Positions 1 through 8,824 are shown, numbered from the stretch's first letter. The stretch: DNA of 42,043 nt from Akkermansiaceae bacterium (GCA_903919975.1 CAIXKE010000098.1:1-42043), one strand, 5' to 3'. Program-made: numbers and translations. Notes: generated from the sequence alone by a model not told the origin.

Positions 1-193
1 TCTTCCGCGAAGCGACTCGCCGGACAGTATGTCCGTCATCCAACAGCGTGCAGAATGCACGCGCTCCGGCATGGAGCGCCGACATTTTGTCGGCTGTTGG
101 TAGGGGGCGTTCTGTCACTCATCTTCCGCGAAGCGACTCGCCGGACAGTATGTCCGTCATCCAGTAGCGCGCAAAATGCACGCGCTCCGACAT
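1..193. repeat. Two 72-bp direct repeats with internal hairpins
   Basis: Bases 1-72 and 122-193 are the same 72-bp sequence with only a few substitutions, at a period of 121 bp. Each copy contains a short inverted repeat (CGGAC, five-base loop, GTCCG; first at 21-35). The spacer holds another perfect hairpin at 78-94 (GCCGACA, TTT, TGTCGGC). I see no ORF with coding character in 1-315. It looks like a dispersed non-coding intergenic repeat at the 3' side of the leftward nnr gene. Copies may continue left of the window. Confidence 0.8.
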
Positions 194-263
194 CCCGAAT
201 CCTTTAAGGTATTGGGTTGAAGCCAGCGCTCCATTCTGTAGTCCGCATTACTCTGCTTTGGCT

Positions 264-281
264 CCGGGCGGAGACGCCCGG
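264..281. repeat. REP-like GC hairpin, copy 1
   Basis: CCGGGCG, loop GAGA, CGCCCGG. Read on the minus strand, the hairpin with its flanks (GTGGCC before, GGAGCCAAA after) nearly matches the element at 40381-40397, so both belong to one dispersed palindromic family. It lies 35 bp beyond the stop of the leftward nnr gene and could also help end its transcript, although there is no T-run. Confidence 0.65.
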
Positions 282-315
282 GCCACTGTGGTGTGGGCTT
301 CAGGATCTCTGAGGC

Positions 316-1812
316 TTAGCGGCGGGAACTTTTCCAATCCGAGTAGGCGGAGCCAAGGTGGTTTGCGACATCACTGGGAGTGAGGGATTCCTCTGAAATT
401 TCCGGTTGATCGAGAGCTATTTCGGCGGAGCGTCCGCAAAGCCAAGCGGCGAGGGAAGCGGCTTCGAGCGGGGGATTTCCAAGAGCCAAACGGGCACCAA
501 TCACTCCGGCAAGCAGATCGCCCTGACCTCCGGTGGCCATGCCGGGGGTGCCGGTGGAATTGCACCAGAGAGGATGGTCAGCGCGGGTGACGAGCGTCCG
601 GCAGCCTTTGAGCAGGAGTGTGGAAGGGGTCTGATCGGCAAATGCCCTTGCGGCGGCTTCGCGAGCGAGGGTGGAGAGTTCGGGGGCGAGGCGCTGGAAT
701 TCGCCGGGGTGGGGGGTGAGCACATGATGGCTCGTCAAAACATCGCGACGGCCGGATTTCGCGATGAGATTCAAGGCGTCGGCATCGACGACGGTAGGGA
801 TTTGAGTGTTGGCGATCCAATCGATCAGGGCCTCGCCGACCGTCGTGTCCAAGTCGCCGATTCCACAGCCGACGACTTGCGCGTCAGCGGCGAGATTCCG
901 CAATTCCCCGAGTGATGAAAATCCGCGGACGATGATTTCGGGCGGGCATTTTGCGGCGATGAAGGAAACGCTTGGATTGGGGACGTGGAGGGTGATGAGG
1001 CCAGCACCGCCGCGCAATGCGCCAAGAGTCGCAAGGACGGCTGCGCCGGTGTATTGGGGAGAACCGGCGATGATAGCCACTCGCCCTGCCATGCCTTTGT
1101 GGAAATCGAAGGGACGGGGTTGTTTGGCAAAATCCATGGTCTGAGGAGAAATCAGTTCCATGTCCGATAAATTTTTAGAAATCAGGGGCTCCACTGGAAC
1201 CAGAGCGAGGGCACCCGTGGCATGAGCGGCATGAGCGGTGAGCAGACCACGTTTCGCGTTGGCGATCATGAAGGTGACATCAGCTGTGACGGTGCTGGGA
1301 AAAATTTCCCCGGAATCGGCGTCGATGCCCGACGGTAGGTCGATGGCGGCGATGCGTGCGCCCGCGTGATTGCGGAGCCAGTTCATTTCCTCGGCGAGCG
1401 CGAGCAGTGGATTCCGGAGCGCTCCATGGGAACCGGTGCCGAGAAGGCCGTCCAGCAGAAGTAGGGGGCCTTCCGTATACCGCCATGCCGGGAGTTGGGT
1501 GAGGAGAGAATCCAGCTCGAGTTGCTGCCATTTTTGTCGGGTGAGTGGGGCGCATTCCTCGATTGGAAATGCGGTTCTCACAGCGATGTTCCATGAAAAA
1601 TGATTCCGGAGGATTTTCAGTGCGACGAGTGTATCCCCAGCATTGTGGCCTTTTCCGAGATAGCCGACCACGCTGCCGGGGTGCGGGAAAAACCGACCGA
1701 TGGCGCTTCCCAAGCGTTCGCCAGCCAAGTCGAGAAGGCGTTCTTCTGTCCAACCGCTGGAGAGAGCATCGGCCTCTGCGTCAAGCATGCCGGAAATCGT
1801 CACTGAGGCCAT
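316..1812 (-). CDS. nnr: Bifunctional NAD(P)H-hydrate epimerase / ADP-dependent NAD(P)HX dehydratase
   Basis: Repairs hydrated NADH and NADPH in the cytoplasm. The N-terminal half epimerises S/R-NAD(P)HX and the C-terminal half dehydrates it with ADP. The 498-aa length fits the fused bacterial form. N-terminal YjeF_N domain, about residues 5-215: a glycine loop GKGHNAGD (53-60), DGLLGTG (121-127) and DLPSG (158-162). C-terminal carbohydrate-kinase-like domain, about 240-490: AGSPQYTGAA (249-258), VVDADALNL (341-349), LTPHPGEF (365-372) and the ADP-binding GTPGMATGGQGDLLAG (421-436). The first loop departs from the usual GxGNNGGDG: His replaces the first Asn and Ala a Gly, so epimerase activity is less certain than dehydratase activity. 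It ends in a TAA at 316-318 and is followed downstream by repeats only. Confidence 0.93.
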   Translation of the reverse strand: MASVTISGMLDAEADALSSGWTEERLLDLAGERLGSAIGRFFPHPGSVVGYLGKGHNAGDTLVALKILRNHFSWNIAVRTAFPIEECAPLTRQKWQQLELDSLLTQLPAWRYTEGPLLLLDGLLGTGSHGALRNPLLALAEEMNWLRNHAGARIAAIDLPSGIDADSGEIFPSTVTADVTFMIANAKRGLLTAHAAHATGALALVPVEPLISKNLSDMELISPQTMDFAKQPRPFDFHKGMAGRVAIIAGSPQYTGAAVLATLGALRGGAGLITLHVPNPSVSFIAAKCPPEIIVRGFSSLGELRNLAADAQVVGCGIGDLDTTVGEALIDWIANTQIPTVVDADALNLIAKSGRRDVLTSHHVLTPHPGEFQRLAPELSTLAREAAARAFADQTPSTLLLKGCRTLVTRADHPLWCNSTGTPGMATGGQGDLLAGVIGARLALGNPPLEAASLAAWLCGRSAEIALDQPEISEESLTPSDVANHLGSAYSDWKSSRR

Positions 1813-1856
1813 GGCGACAATCTAGCGCGGAGATCGGCCGATTGCAGTCTGAAAAA

Positions 1857-2459
1857 TCAACCGGCGCGGCGATAGCGTTGGATCCCCTCGGCGATTCCAC
1901 GGGCAATTGATTCGCGGAAGTAGGCGGATTTCATGCGATTGCGTTCCTTCTCATTGCTGACAAATCCGCCTTCCACGAGAATGGACGGCAATTTGCAATT
2001 CCGCAGGACGTAGAAGCGAGCGAATTTTGCGCTGCGATCCACGGTGCGAGTCTGGCGGATTAAGCTGCTTTGGACGAATTGGGCTAGGCGTTGGCCCTCG
2101 CTGTTGTAGTAAAATGTTTCCAGTCCGCTAACATGCTCTTTCCATGTGTAGTTGTAGTGAATGCTGACGAAAATGGCGTTTTTGTAGCGATTGGCGGCGC
2201 TCGCCCGTTGCGGTAGAGAGATGAAGTAATCGCTGCGGCGAGTCATCACCGTTTGGTAGCCCATGCTCTTGAGCGATGCTTCGAGGCGTGTCGCTGTATC
2301 GAGCGCAAGGTGCTTTTCATAAACTCGGCCCCACTGGCCGCCATTGTCATTACCGCCATGGCCGGGGTCGATCACCACCGTCCGAAAATTTGCGGCGCCT
2401 GCCGTGGAACCTAATCCGCACAGAGCAGCCAAGGTGAGAAGTCGGAGGATTGATTTCAT
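1857..2459 (-). CDS. Secreted N-acetylmuramoyl-L-alanine amidase (Amidase_3)
   Basis: Zinc hydrolase that cuts the bond between N-acetylmuramic acid and L-alanine in peptidoglycan, acting outside the cytoplasmic membrane. I start it at the ATG at 2459 (200 aa), because a signal peptide (MKSILRLLTLAALCGLGSTAGAA) begins there; the frame is open further upstream but that part is not protein-like and would overlap the next gene. Family residues are present: DPGHGG with zinc ligand His34, Glu48 in YEKHLALD, His101 in SIHYN, and catalytic Glu163 in LVEGGF. There is no SPOR, LysM or AMIN domain, so it is a minimal catalytic enzyme. The 113-bp AT-rich stretch to the gene upstream probably holds its promoter. 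Confidence 0.92.
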   Translation of the reverse strand: MKSILRLLTLAALCGLGSTAGAANFRTVVIDPGHGGNDNGGQWGRVYEKHLALDTATRLEASLKSMGYQTVMTRRSDYFISLPQRASAANRYKNAIFVSIHYNYTWKEHVSGLETFYYNSEGQRLAQFVQSSLIRQTRTVDRSAKFARFYVLRNCKLPSILVEGGFVSNEKERNRMKSAYFRESIARGIAEGIQRYRRAG

Positions 2460-2572
2460 AAAAAGGTAAGGTGATGAAAACAGTAAGGAAAACTTGATTA
2501 TTTTTTTAAAAACGTAAAGATAATTCCAATAAAAATTAATAGCGGCATCGAAGTATTCATTATGGATTGATA

Positions 2573-3451
2573 CTAGGGTCGATCGGAAGCCTTGTGGATT
2601 TTTGCTTTTTGCTCGGCCGCGGCTATCGGATCGTAGGGGATGCTGTTGGTGACTTGCACGGATCCGTCGGCTAGGACGAGCAATTGAGGATCGCCCACTG
2701 GGCCTCGCTGGTGGATTTGGCGGTTCAAGACTTTGGCATCCGTATCGATGACGTAGTGTACCCACATGACCGGCGTGGCGAGGAACATCAAGTGCATGCG
2801 TTGTTTGCGATCTACGGTGACGACTGGTTTGCGGAGCATTAAGACATCTCCAAGCAGGAAGGTGCGGACGAGTTGGCCGGTCTTGCCATCGACGACTTGT
2901 GCATAGATTTGGGGTTTTGAGTCTCCGGAGAAATTAAAGATCCGGTATTCACGGCTTTGATTGGAGCTGCCGGAGATTCCGACTTTTTGCGACCAATAGA
3001 GGCTGCCCTGGCTCTGATTGAAAAAAGCCCGATTTGTTGAGGTGCCCTCCGCCTGGTGATCCGGTAAACGAATCGCTGCGGAAACGGTGAAATTACCTGA
3101 TTGGTTGAGTTGGAAATGTTGTGAAAGATCGACTTCGCGGGCCATTGTCTGGCCGACACCGATTTTGATGGGGCCGAAAAGCGCTTGGCCCCTGGAATTG
3201 ATTGGGGTGCCATCGGCGGTTTTTACGTTGAAATTCAGCCATTGGAATCGGCCGTCGCTTTGTAAAATCAATTCCCTGCCGGCGTGGTTGGTGACGGTGA
3301 CGACGGCAAGCACGGGTTCTCCCATCAGATGCTGTTTTTTTGTAATCTGCAGTGAGCTGGAGAGTTGTGCCTGTGCGGAACCAATGCAAAGCAGGATAGC
3401 AAAGATGAATTTTAAACTCTGTGGAATCATTTGGTGAGATGAATAGAGCAT
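2573..3451 (-). CDS. Secreted protein of unknown function
   Basis: 292 aa; I do not recognise a family. A hydrophobic N-terminal segment ending in CIGSAQAQ is a plausible signal peptide with cleavage after AQA, so the protein is probably periplasmic or exported. The first 150 residues after the signal (VLAVVTVTNHAGRELILQ, then alternating beta-type segments) look like an immunoglobulin-like beta sandwich of the kind that opens with a statement about relative load or relative strength of terms. The second half has FLLGDVLMLRKPVVTVD and MHLMFLATPVMWVHYVID, also beta-rich. An ATG at 3430 (MIPQSLKF) is an equally good start. It lies upstream of the amidase on the same strand, with a gap of 113 bp. 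Confidence 0.75.
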   Translation of the reverse strand: MLYSSHQMIPQSLKFIFAILLCIGSAQAQLSSSLQITKKQHLMGEPVLAVVTVTNHAGRELILQSDGRFQWLNFNVKTADGTPINSRGQALFGPIKIGVGQTMAREVDLSQHFQLNQSGNFTVSAAIRLPDHQAEGTSTNRAFFNQSQGSLYWSQKVGISGSSNQSREYRIFNFSGDSKPQIYAQVVDGKTGQLVRTFLLGDVLMLRKPVVTVDRKQRMHLMFLATPVMWVHYVIDTDAKVLNRQIHQRGPVGDPQLLVLADGSVQVTNSIPYDPIAAAEQKAKIHKASDRP

Positions 3452-3578
3452 TCACACAGGAAACGTCAATCTAATGTCAGATGGCCACTCCGAAAACCAT
3501 GGTGGGATCAGCGGTTTTGTGGCGGAAATTTTCATATTCCGGCTTTGCGGCGTCGGTGAAAGCGCTAGAATCACGGCC

Positions 3579-4346
3579 ATGATCGAGACTGAGACGTTGA
3601 AGTTGCCCGCTCATTTTGAGGTGGAGTCGGAGCTGCGCGAGCAGTTGAGTGGACGGCCCGGGCATCAACGCTGCGTCGAGGGAGCGGGGGAGTTGTTGTT
3701 GATCGTCCATGACGTCCCACGTCCGAGGATTCCGGAGCGGGACGCCTTGTTTTTTTGGAAACGCCACGACGGTGTGTGGATGCAGGCTTCCGGGCCTGGA
3801 TTGGGCGCGCTGGGGGATTTGTTGGATCGCTATGCGAAGGCGATCGACGGGCATGAGGAAGTGATCGACGAAGCGGATACTGCGGCGGAAATTTTCAAGA
3901 TTCTTAGGCATTCAGGACCCTTGACGCGATCGAGCCGCAATTTGGTGGTGGCCTTGGAGCAGGTGCTGTCGATCGATCCCGACGACCGGGAAATCCGCAA
4001 TTTTCATGATCGGGCGCGGGAAATCGAGCGTGCGGCGGATTTGCTCAACACCGATGGACGGGTGGCGCTGGAGTTCTGGCGGGCCGAGCGTGCGGAGGAG
4101 CAGGCTCTTTCGGGAGCCCGCTTGAACCGGATCGCTTTCCGGTTGAATTTGTTGGCCGGTTTTTTCCTGCCGCTGGTGGCCTTGGGTGGAATCTTCGGAA
4201 TGAACGTGGATCTTCCGGATTTTGTAAAATCGATGTTCTGGATAATCCTCCTGTGCGGACTGGGCGTTGGAGGCGTCTTGCTATGGATGGTCGGCCACCA
4301 GACCGGTAAGCACTCGGATTTCGAGGATGAACTGGGTGACGAGTAA
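3579..4346 (+). CDS. CorA-like divalent-cation transporter family membrane protein
   Basis: 255 aa from the ATG at 3579; the frame is open for 35 more codons upstream, but those read as non-coding. The N-terminal two thirds are soluble and acidic with a long helical part (RAREIERAADLLNTDGRVALEFWRAER region), as in the CorA funnel and stalk helix. Two membrane helices close the protein (about 192-212 and 223-243). Between them lies GIFGMNVDLP, which carries the GMN signature of the CorA Mg2+/Co2+/Ni2+ channel family at the end of the first helix. It is shorter than typical CorA (about 315 aa) and the N-terminus is divergent, so substrate is uncertain. It converges with fabV, seven bases apart. 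Confidence 0.72.
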   Translation: MIETETLKLPAHFEVESELREQLSGRPGHQRCVEGAGELLLIVHDVPRPRIPERDALFFWKRHDGVWMQASGPGLGALGDLLDRYAKAIDGHEEVIDEADTAAEIFKILRHSGPLTRSSRNLVVALEQVLSIDPDDREIRNFHDRAREIERAADLLNTDGRVALEFWRAERAEEQALSGARLNRIAFRLNLLAGFFLPLVALGGIFGMNVDLPDFVKSMFWIILLCGLGVGGVLLWMVGHQTGKHSDFEDELGDE

Positions 4347-4353
4347 GTAGGCG

Positions 4354-5538
4354 TCAGGGAATCGAGGGCACCTTCGTCGCGGTGTCCGTATCCGCACCGT
4401 AGTCCACGCCCTCAAGACCGAAACCGAAGAGGCGAAGGAAACTGGATTGATAGCCGTCGAAGTCGGCGAGTTCGGTTAGATTTTCGGTGGTGACCTTTTG
4501 CCAGTTGGCGATGACAGGTTGCTGGACGGAGGGTTCCATTTCCCAATCGTCGAGGCGGATGCGTCCGGCTTCGTCGGGTTTTGGATTGAAGATGCGATCG
4601 CGGAAAAGGCGGTCCATTTGCTCGATGCAATCCTCGTGGGTGCCTTGCTCTTTCATGATTTTATAGAGCAGGGAGATGTAGAGAGGAACCACCGGAATGG
4701 CGGAGCTCGCTTGAGTGACGAGCGCTTTGTTGACTGAAACCCAGGCCTTTCCGGCGAGCGGAGCGAGTTTTTCGTCGAGTGCGCGTTGGACGCGTTCGAG
4801 ATCCTCTTTGGCCTTGCCGATAGTGCCGTTTTTGTAGATCGGCCATGTGAGATCCGGTCCGATGTAGGAGTAGGCAAACGTTTTCGCGCCGGGAGCAAGG
4901 AGGTTTTCGGCTAGCAAGGCGTCGATCCACATTTCCCAATCCTCGCCGCCCATGACGGCGATGGTTTGGGCTACGTCGTCGCCCTCGGCGGGCGGGATGG
5001 TGATTTCATCGACAACGCCGGTGGTGGTGTTGAGATTTTTGTTGGTGTAGCTCTGGCCGATCGGTTTGAGCACGGATTTCAGGATCTCGCCGGATTTCGG
5101 ATGGACACGGCGCGGGGAGGCGAGGCTGTAGATGACGCAATCGACTTGTCCGAGGTCGGCCTTAATGGCGGCGACGACTTCGGCCTTCATGGCGTCGGAA
5201 AACGCGTCGCCGTTGAACGAGCGGGCGTAGAAGCCGGCGGCGGCGGCTTCTTTTTCGAAAGCGGCGGAATTGTACCATCCCGCAGTGGCGGAACGCTCGG
5301 CATCGCCGGGTTTTTCGAAGAATACGCCGATGGTGTCGGCACCCGAGCCGAAGGCGGCAGCGATGCGTGAGGACAGGCCATAGCCGGTTGAGGAACCGAT
5401 CACGAGCACCTTCTTCGGGCCGTTTTCGATGGGACCGCGGTTTTTGACGACGGCGATTTGTTCGGCGACGTGTTTGGCGCAGCCATCGGGGTGGGCGGTG
5501 GTGCAAATGAATCCGCGGATTTTAGGAACGACGATCAT
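4354..5538 (-). CDS. fabV: Enoyl-[acyl-carrier-protein] reductase / trans-2-enoyl-CoA reductase, FabV type
   Basis: Performs the last reduction of the fatty-acid elongation cycle with NADH. 394 aa, the normal FabV length. Visible family features: N-terminal IVVPKIRGFICTTAHPDGC, NADH-binding KKVLVIGSSTGYGLSSR (42-58), the acidic GVFFEKPG segment, and the catalytic Tyr-x8-Lys in YKNGTIGKAK. Counting gives Tyr235 and Lys244, the exact numbers known for FabV enzymes. FabV is naturally insensitive to triclosan, so this organism may not depend on FabI. It is read leftward as a single gene from a divergent arrangement with the GYF gene; the 148 bp between them hold both promoters. Confidence 0.95.
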   Translation of the reverse strand: MIVVPKIRGFICTTAHPDGCAKHVAEQIAVVKNRGPIENGPKKVLVIGSSTGYGLSSRIAAAFGSGADTIGVFFEKPGDAERSATAGWYNSAAFEKEAAAAGFYARSFNGDAFSDAMKAEVVAAIKADLGQVDCVIYSLASPRRVHPKSGEILKSVLKPIGQSYTNKNLNTTTGVVDEITIPPAEGDDVAQTIAVMGGEDWEMWIDALLAENLLAPGAKTFAYSYIGPDLTWPIYKNGTIGKAKEDLERVQRALDEKLAPLAGKAWVSVNKALVTQASSAIPVVPLYISLLYKIMKEQGTHEDCIEQMDRLFRDRIFNPKPDEAGRIRLDDWEMEPSVQQPVIANWQKVTTENLTELADFDGYQSSFLRLFGFGLEGVDYGADTDTATKVPSIP

Positions 5539-5686
5539 GGTTGGGCGGAGGTTATCGGTAGGCGGCGGCGTGGCAAACCTTGTTTTAGAACAGCGTGATT
5601 TTGGGAACCCGTTGGATTTGCGACTTTGGAGTTTACGAGACGGGTTTGGGCAGGCATGAATTGCCTGGTTATCTCACAATTTCGTC

Positions 5687-6193
5687 ATGCAATGGTATTA
5701 TTCTAAAAACGCCGCCCAATTGGGTCCTGTTTCATTGGATGAACTTCGTGCCAAGCTCGCGTCAGGCGAGCTTTTGAGCACCGATATGGTTTGGAGGGAG
5801 GGAATGCCGGATTGGCGTCCCGCATCGGCGATGTTTGAGTTGGCGGTTCCCGTAGCCAGTCAACAGGCAGTTCCGACCCTTGCCGAAGTTGAGAATCCGC
5901 CTTGCCAAGCTCCATTTGCCGCGCAGAATGCAGCGGCGGGAATGCTGATTTCTAACTATTTGTGGCAATCGATCGTGGTGACGATTTTTTGTTGTTGGCC
6001 GCTGGGGATTCCAGCGATTGTGAATGCCGCCAAAGTGGATGGCATGAAGGCGCGTGGGGATATCCATGGAGCGATGGAGGCCTCGGCCAGTGCAAAGAAG
6101 TGGTGCTGGATTTCCTTGGCCTCATGGGTTGTGTTATTCGTGATTTGCATGATTTTTGGACTAATTGGCGCAATGTTTGGTGAGGCGCAGTGA
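5687..6193 (+). CDS. GYF_2 (DUF4339) and CD225/dispanin-like membrane protein
   Basis: 168 aa. The N-terminus (QWYYSKNAAQLGPVSLDELR, then GELLSTDMVWREGMPDWRPA) is a GYF_2 domain, a small fold thought to bind peptides or proteins. After a linker rich in Pro, Ala and Gln come two membrane helices (about 96-118 and 143-165) separated by NAAKVDGMKARGDIHGAMEAS, the arrangement of CD225/dispanin proteins: a hydrophobic segment with Cys-Cys-Trp-Pro-Leu-Gly, a short amphipathic loop, and a second hydrophobic segment. The exact role is unknown. It is followed 10 bases later by the DUF2752 gene, so the two are probably co-transcribed. Confidence 0.85.
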   Translation: MQWYYSKNAAQLGPVSLDELRAKLASGELLSTDMVWREGMPDWRPASAMFELAVPVASQQAVPTLAEVENPPCQAPFAAQNAAAGMLISNYLWQSIVVTIFCCWPLGIPAIVNAAKVDGMKARGDIHGAMEASASAKKWCWISLASWVVLFVICMIFGLIGAMFGEAQ

Positions 6194-6203
6194 CGGTTTC
6201 CGA

Positions 6204-6608
6204 ATGCGAGTAGGGCGATTACTGGTGGTGGCGCTTGGATGCTGTATCGCGTTACTGCTGGCGTTTACGCTCTATCGTCTGGGGCCTGCGGCGCGATGGT
6301 TTCCGGGATGTCTGCTGCATCGCTTGACGGGTTTGCACTGCCCTGGATGCGGGATGACACGAGCTGTTCATGCCGCGCTTCATGGGCATTTGGGCGAAGC
6401 GTTTCGTTTCAATCCGGTGGGCATGGTATTGTTACCCGCCGCGCTCACGGGCCTTGGATTGGAGTTGCTGGGTTGGGTGCGGGGGAAACCGTTGCCGCTG
6501 CAATTGCGCGCCGGTGGGCGGTTGGGTTGGGTGATTGCGGGTGTCTTGCTGGTTTTCTGGATTTTAAGGAACATCCCGGCATGGCCATTCACGCTGCTGG
6601 CCCCTTGA
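6204..6608 (+). CDS. DUF2752 membrane protein
   Basis: 134 aa from the ATG at 6204, ten bases after the stop of the GYF gene; a start at 6165 in the same frame would overlap that gene and adds nothing hydrophobic. The DUF2752 signature is clear: LHCPGCGMTRAVHAALHG (45-62, two Cys three apart followed by Gly-Met-Thr-Arg), FNPVG (69-73), and RNIPAWPF near the end. There are three hydrophobic helices. The Cys pair suggests metal or redox chemistry near the membrane surface, but no function is established for the family. Pairing with a GYF/CD225 gene is a recurrent neighbourhood for such proteins. Confidence 0.88.
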   Translation: MRVGRLLVVALGCCIALLLAFTLYRLGPAARWFPGCLLHRLTGLHCPGCGMTRAVHAALHGHLGEAFRFNPVGMVLLPAALTGLGLELLGWVRGKPLPLQLRAGGRLGWVIAGVLLVFWILRNIPAWPFTLLAP

Positions 6609-6671
6609 TTCGCTGTCGGCCCCGGGCAAACTGGGTCTTGCCCGGCATCGGTTGAAGGCTTATGAGCAGCC

Positions 6672-7418
6672 ATGCCGTTGTTGCTTGGAGTCAATTTGGA
6701 TCACGTCGCCACCCTGCGCCAGGCCCGTTATGCGGGAACTCTGGACTCGCCGAATGCGGAGCCTTGCCCGCTTGATGCGGCCTGGGACGCGCTGGCTGGT
6801 GGTGCCGATTCGCTGACGGTCCACGTCCGCGGTGATCGCCGCCACATGCAGGATGCGGATGCGTTTCGGATTCGCGCCGAAGTGCCATTGCCTTTGAATT
6901 TTGAGATGGGAGTGACTGAGGAAATGGTCGGGATCGCGCTGAAGCTCAAGCCTGACTTCGCCTGCCTCGTCCCGGAATCCCGCATGGAAATCACGACCGA
7001 AGGCGGACTCGATGTGATAACTGGATTTGATCGAATCCGTGAGGCTGTCGCTCGTCTGCAAGATGCAGGTATCAGGGTCAGCCTGTTCATTGATCCCGAT
7101 TTGCAACAGGTCGCTGCGGCCCAAAAAACCGGGGCGAAAATGATTGAGCTGCACACGGGTTGTTTTGCAAACGCGGTGGGGGATGAGTTGGAAACCGAGC
7201 TATCCCGTTTGATCGCCGCCGCCACTGCTGCGCATGCTTCAGCACTCCAGGCCAATGCTGGTCACGGAATCAATTACACCAACATCGTGCGGATTCGGGA
7301 AATCCCTCATCTAGCGGAGTTGAATATCGGGCACACGATTGTTTCCCGTGCCATGCGAATCGGTTTGGAGGCCGCCGTTCGTGAAATGAAGACCCTCATG
7401 GCTCCCTATTCTCTCTAA
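6672..7418 (+). CDS. pdxJ: Pyridoxine 5'-phosphate synthase
   Basis: Condenses 3-amino-2-oxopropyl phosphate with 1-deoxy-D-xylulose 5-phosphate to make pyridoxine 5'-phosphate in the DXP-dependent vitamin B6 pathway; cytoplasmic TIM barrel. 248 aa, usual length. Motifs: the N-terminal LGVNLDHVATLRQAR, LTVHVRGDRRHMQD with the active-site His region, FEMGVTEEM with the catalytic Glu, LFIDPD, ELHTGCFAN, NAGHGINYTN and LNIGHTIVSRA near the end. The first gene of a tight run with acpS, which starts two bases after its stop; in many bacteria pdxJ and acpS are likewise adjacent. Confidence 0.97.
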   Translation: MPLLLGVNLDHVATLRQARYAGTLDSPNAEPCPLDAAWDALAGGADSLTVHVRGDRRHMQDADAFRIRAEVPLPLNFEMGVTEEMVGIALKLKPDFACLVPESRMEITTEGGLDVITGFDRIREAVARLQDAGIRVSLFIDPDLQQVAAAQKTGAKMIELHTGCFANAVGDELETELSRLIAAATAAHASALQANAGHGINYTNIVRIREIPHLAELNIGHTIVSRAMRIGLEAAVREMKTLMAPYSL

Positions 7419-7420
7419 CC

Positions 7421-7813
7421 ATGCGTGTTTTCGGCATCGGCATCGACGTGGTGGAAGTGGCGCGCATCGTCGCTGCTATTGAGAGGCATGGCGAACCGTT
7501 TCTCGCGAAAATCTTCACGAGTTCCGAGCGGGAATATTGCGAGACCCGGAAAATTCCGGCGATGCATTACGCCGCCCGATTCGCCGCCAAAGAGGCGGTA
7601 TCCAAAGCGCTTGGCACCGGGATCGGCGCGAATGCCGGACTGCACGATCTGGAAATCCTCCACGACGCGGCGGGTGCCCCGAAACTCCATCTCAGCGGAG
7701 CGGCTGCGGTTTTCGCTAACGATCACGGCATCACCGAGATCCAAATCAGTCTCACTCACGCCCGCGAATATGCCGCCGCCAACGCCATCGCGCTTGCGAA
7801 AATTGAACATTGA
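7421..7813 (+). CDS. acpS: Holo-[acyl-carrier-protein] synthase
   Basis: Transfers 4'-phosphopantetheine from CoA to a serine of acyl carrier protein, turning on fatty-acid synthesis. 130 aa, standard for the trimeric AcpS type. The Mg2+/CoA-binding signatures are present: GIGIDVVEVARIV near the N-terminus with the metal-binding Asp, FTSSEREYC, and RFAAKEAVSKALGTGIG with the Glu and Lys of the second motif; SLTHAREYAAANAIA closes the domain. It begins two bases after pdxJ and ends within a small ATTGAAC triplet repeat before hemB, so the three genes probably share a transcript. Confidence 0.96.
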   Translation: MRVFGIGIDVVEVARIVAAIERHGEPFLAKIFTSSEREYCETRKIPAMHYAARFAAKEAVSKALGTGIGANAGLHDLEILHDAAGAPKLHLSGAAAVFANDHGITEIQISLTHAREYAAANAIALAKIEH

Positions 7814-7822
7814 ACATTGAAC
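7802..7822 (+). repeat. ATTGAAC tandem triplet at the acpS-hemB junction
   Basis: Three perfect head-to-tail copies of the 7-mer ATTGAAC. The acpS stop codon (7811-7813) lies inside it, so its length affects the last codons of acpS and the spacing to hemB. Probably slippage-prone. Confidence 0.8.
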
Positions 7823-7837
7823 TTACAACCTAAAGCC

Positions 7838-8824
7838 ATGATTCGTCCCCGCCGCAACCGCCGTACGCCAGCGATCCGCTCGATGATCTGCGAGACCAAA
7901 CTTTCCTCCGCCGATTTCATCCTGCCGATGTTCTTGCATGAGGATCAGGTGGACACACCGATCAGCTCGATGCCTGGTGTCACCCGCTGGTGTTTGGAGA
8001 GTCTAGTCCGCGAGGCTGGCGAGGCTCACGCGCTCGGTATTCCCGCGGTCGTGCTTTTTCCTAAAATCGAGGAGTCTCTCAAAACGCCTGGTGCCGAGGA
8101 GTCTTACCATTCCAATGGACTTATTCCTCGCGCCATCCGCGCCCTGAAGGAGGCGCACCCGACGCTTTGTGTCATCACCGACATCGCGTTGGATCCCTAT
8201 AATTCCGACGGCCACGACGGCATCGTCCGTCGCAATTCACGTGGCGAATTGATCATCCTCAATGATGAAACCATCGATGTCCTCTGCCAGCAGGCAGTTT
8301 GCCACGCGCGCGCCGGCGCGGATATCGTCGCGCCATCCGACATGATGGATGGCCGAGTGGCGGCGATCCGTGCGGCGCTTGATGATGAGGATTTCACCGA
8401 CGTTTCCATTCTCAGTTACACCGCGAAATACGCTTCCGCGCTTTATGGGCCGTTTCGGGGCGCTCTGGACTCGGCACCGAAAGACGGCGATAAGAAGACC
8501 TATCAGATGGATCCCGCGAATTCCCGTGAGGCGGTTAGAGAAACACTGCTCGACGAGGATGAAGGCGCTGACATGCTGATGGTGAAGCCCGCCGGTTTCT
8601 ATCTGGATATCATTTCCAAGGTCAGGGAAACGACGACCTTGCCGGTGGCTGCCTATCAGGTGAGTGGCGAGTATCTCATGCTCAAGAGCGCGGCCGCGGG
8701 TGGTTGGCTCGATGAACGCACGGTCGTTCTGGAATCGTTGACCGCGATCAAGCGCGCTGGTGCTGATATGATTCTGACCTACTTCGCCAAGTCCGCGGCT
8801 TCCTGGCTCGGGGAGGGGAAATAA
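7838..8824 (+). CDS. hemB: Delta-aminolevulinic acid dehydratase (porphobilinogen synthase)
   Basis: Joins two molecules of 5-aminolevulinate into porphobilinogen, the second common step of tetrapyrrole synthesis. 328 aa from the ATG at 7838; a TTG seven codons earlier is in frame but lies in the repeat. Active-site lysines are visible: Lys197 in SYTAKYASALYGPFR and Lys250 in LMVKPAGFYLD. The metal site reads DIALDPYNSDGHDGIV without the three cysteines of zinc enzymes, so this is the Mg2+-dependent type. AYQVSGEYLMLKSAA is also typical. It follows acpS by 24 bases. Confidence 0.96.
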   Translation: MIRPRRNRRTPAIRSMICETKLSSADFILPMFLHEDQVDTPISSMPGVTRWCLESLVREAGEAHALGIPAVVLFPKIEESLKTPGAEESYHSNGLIPRAIRALKEAHPTLCVITDIALDPYNSDGHDGIVRRNSRGELIILNDETIDVLCQQAVCHARAGADIVAPSDMMDGRVAAIRAALDDEDFTDVSILSYTAKYASALYGPFRGALDSAPKDGDKKTYQMDPANSREAVRETLLDEDEGADMLMVKPAGFYLDIISKVRETTTLPVAAYQVSGEYLMLKSAAAGGWLDERTVVLESLTAIKRAGADMILTYFAKSAASWLGEGK

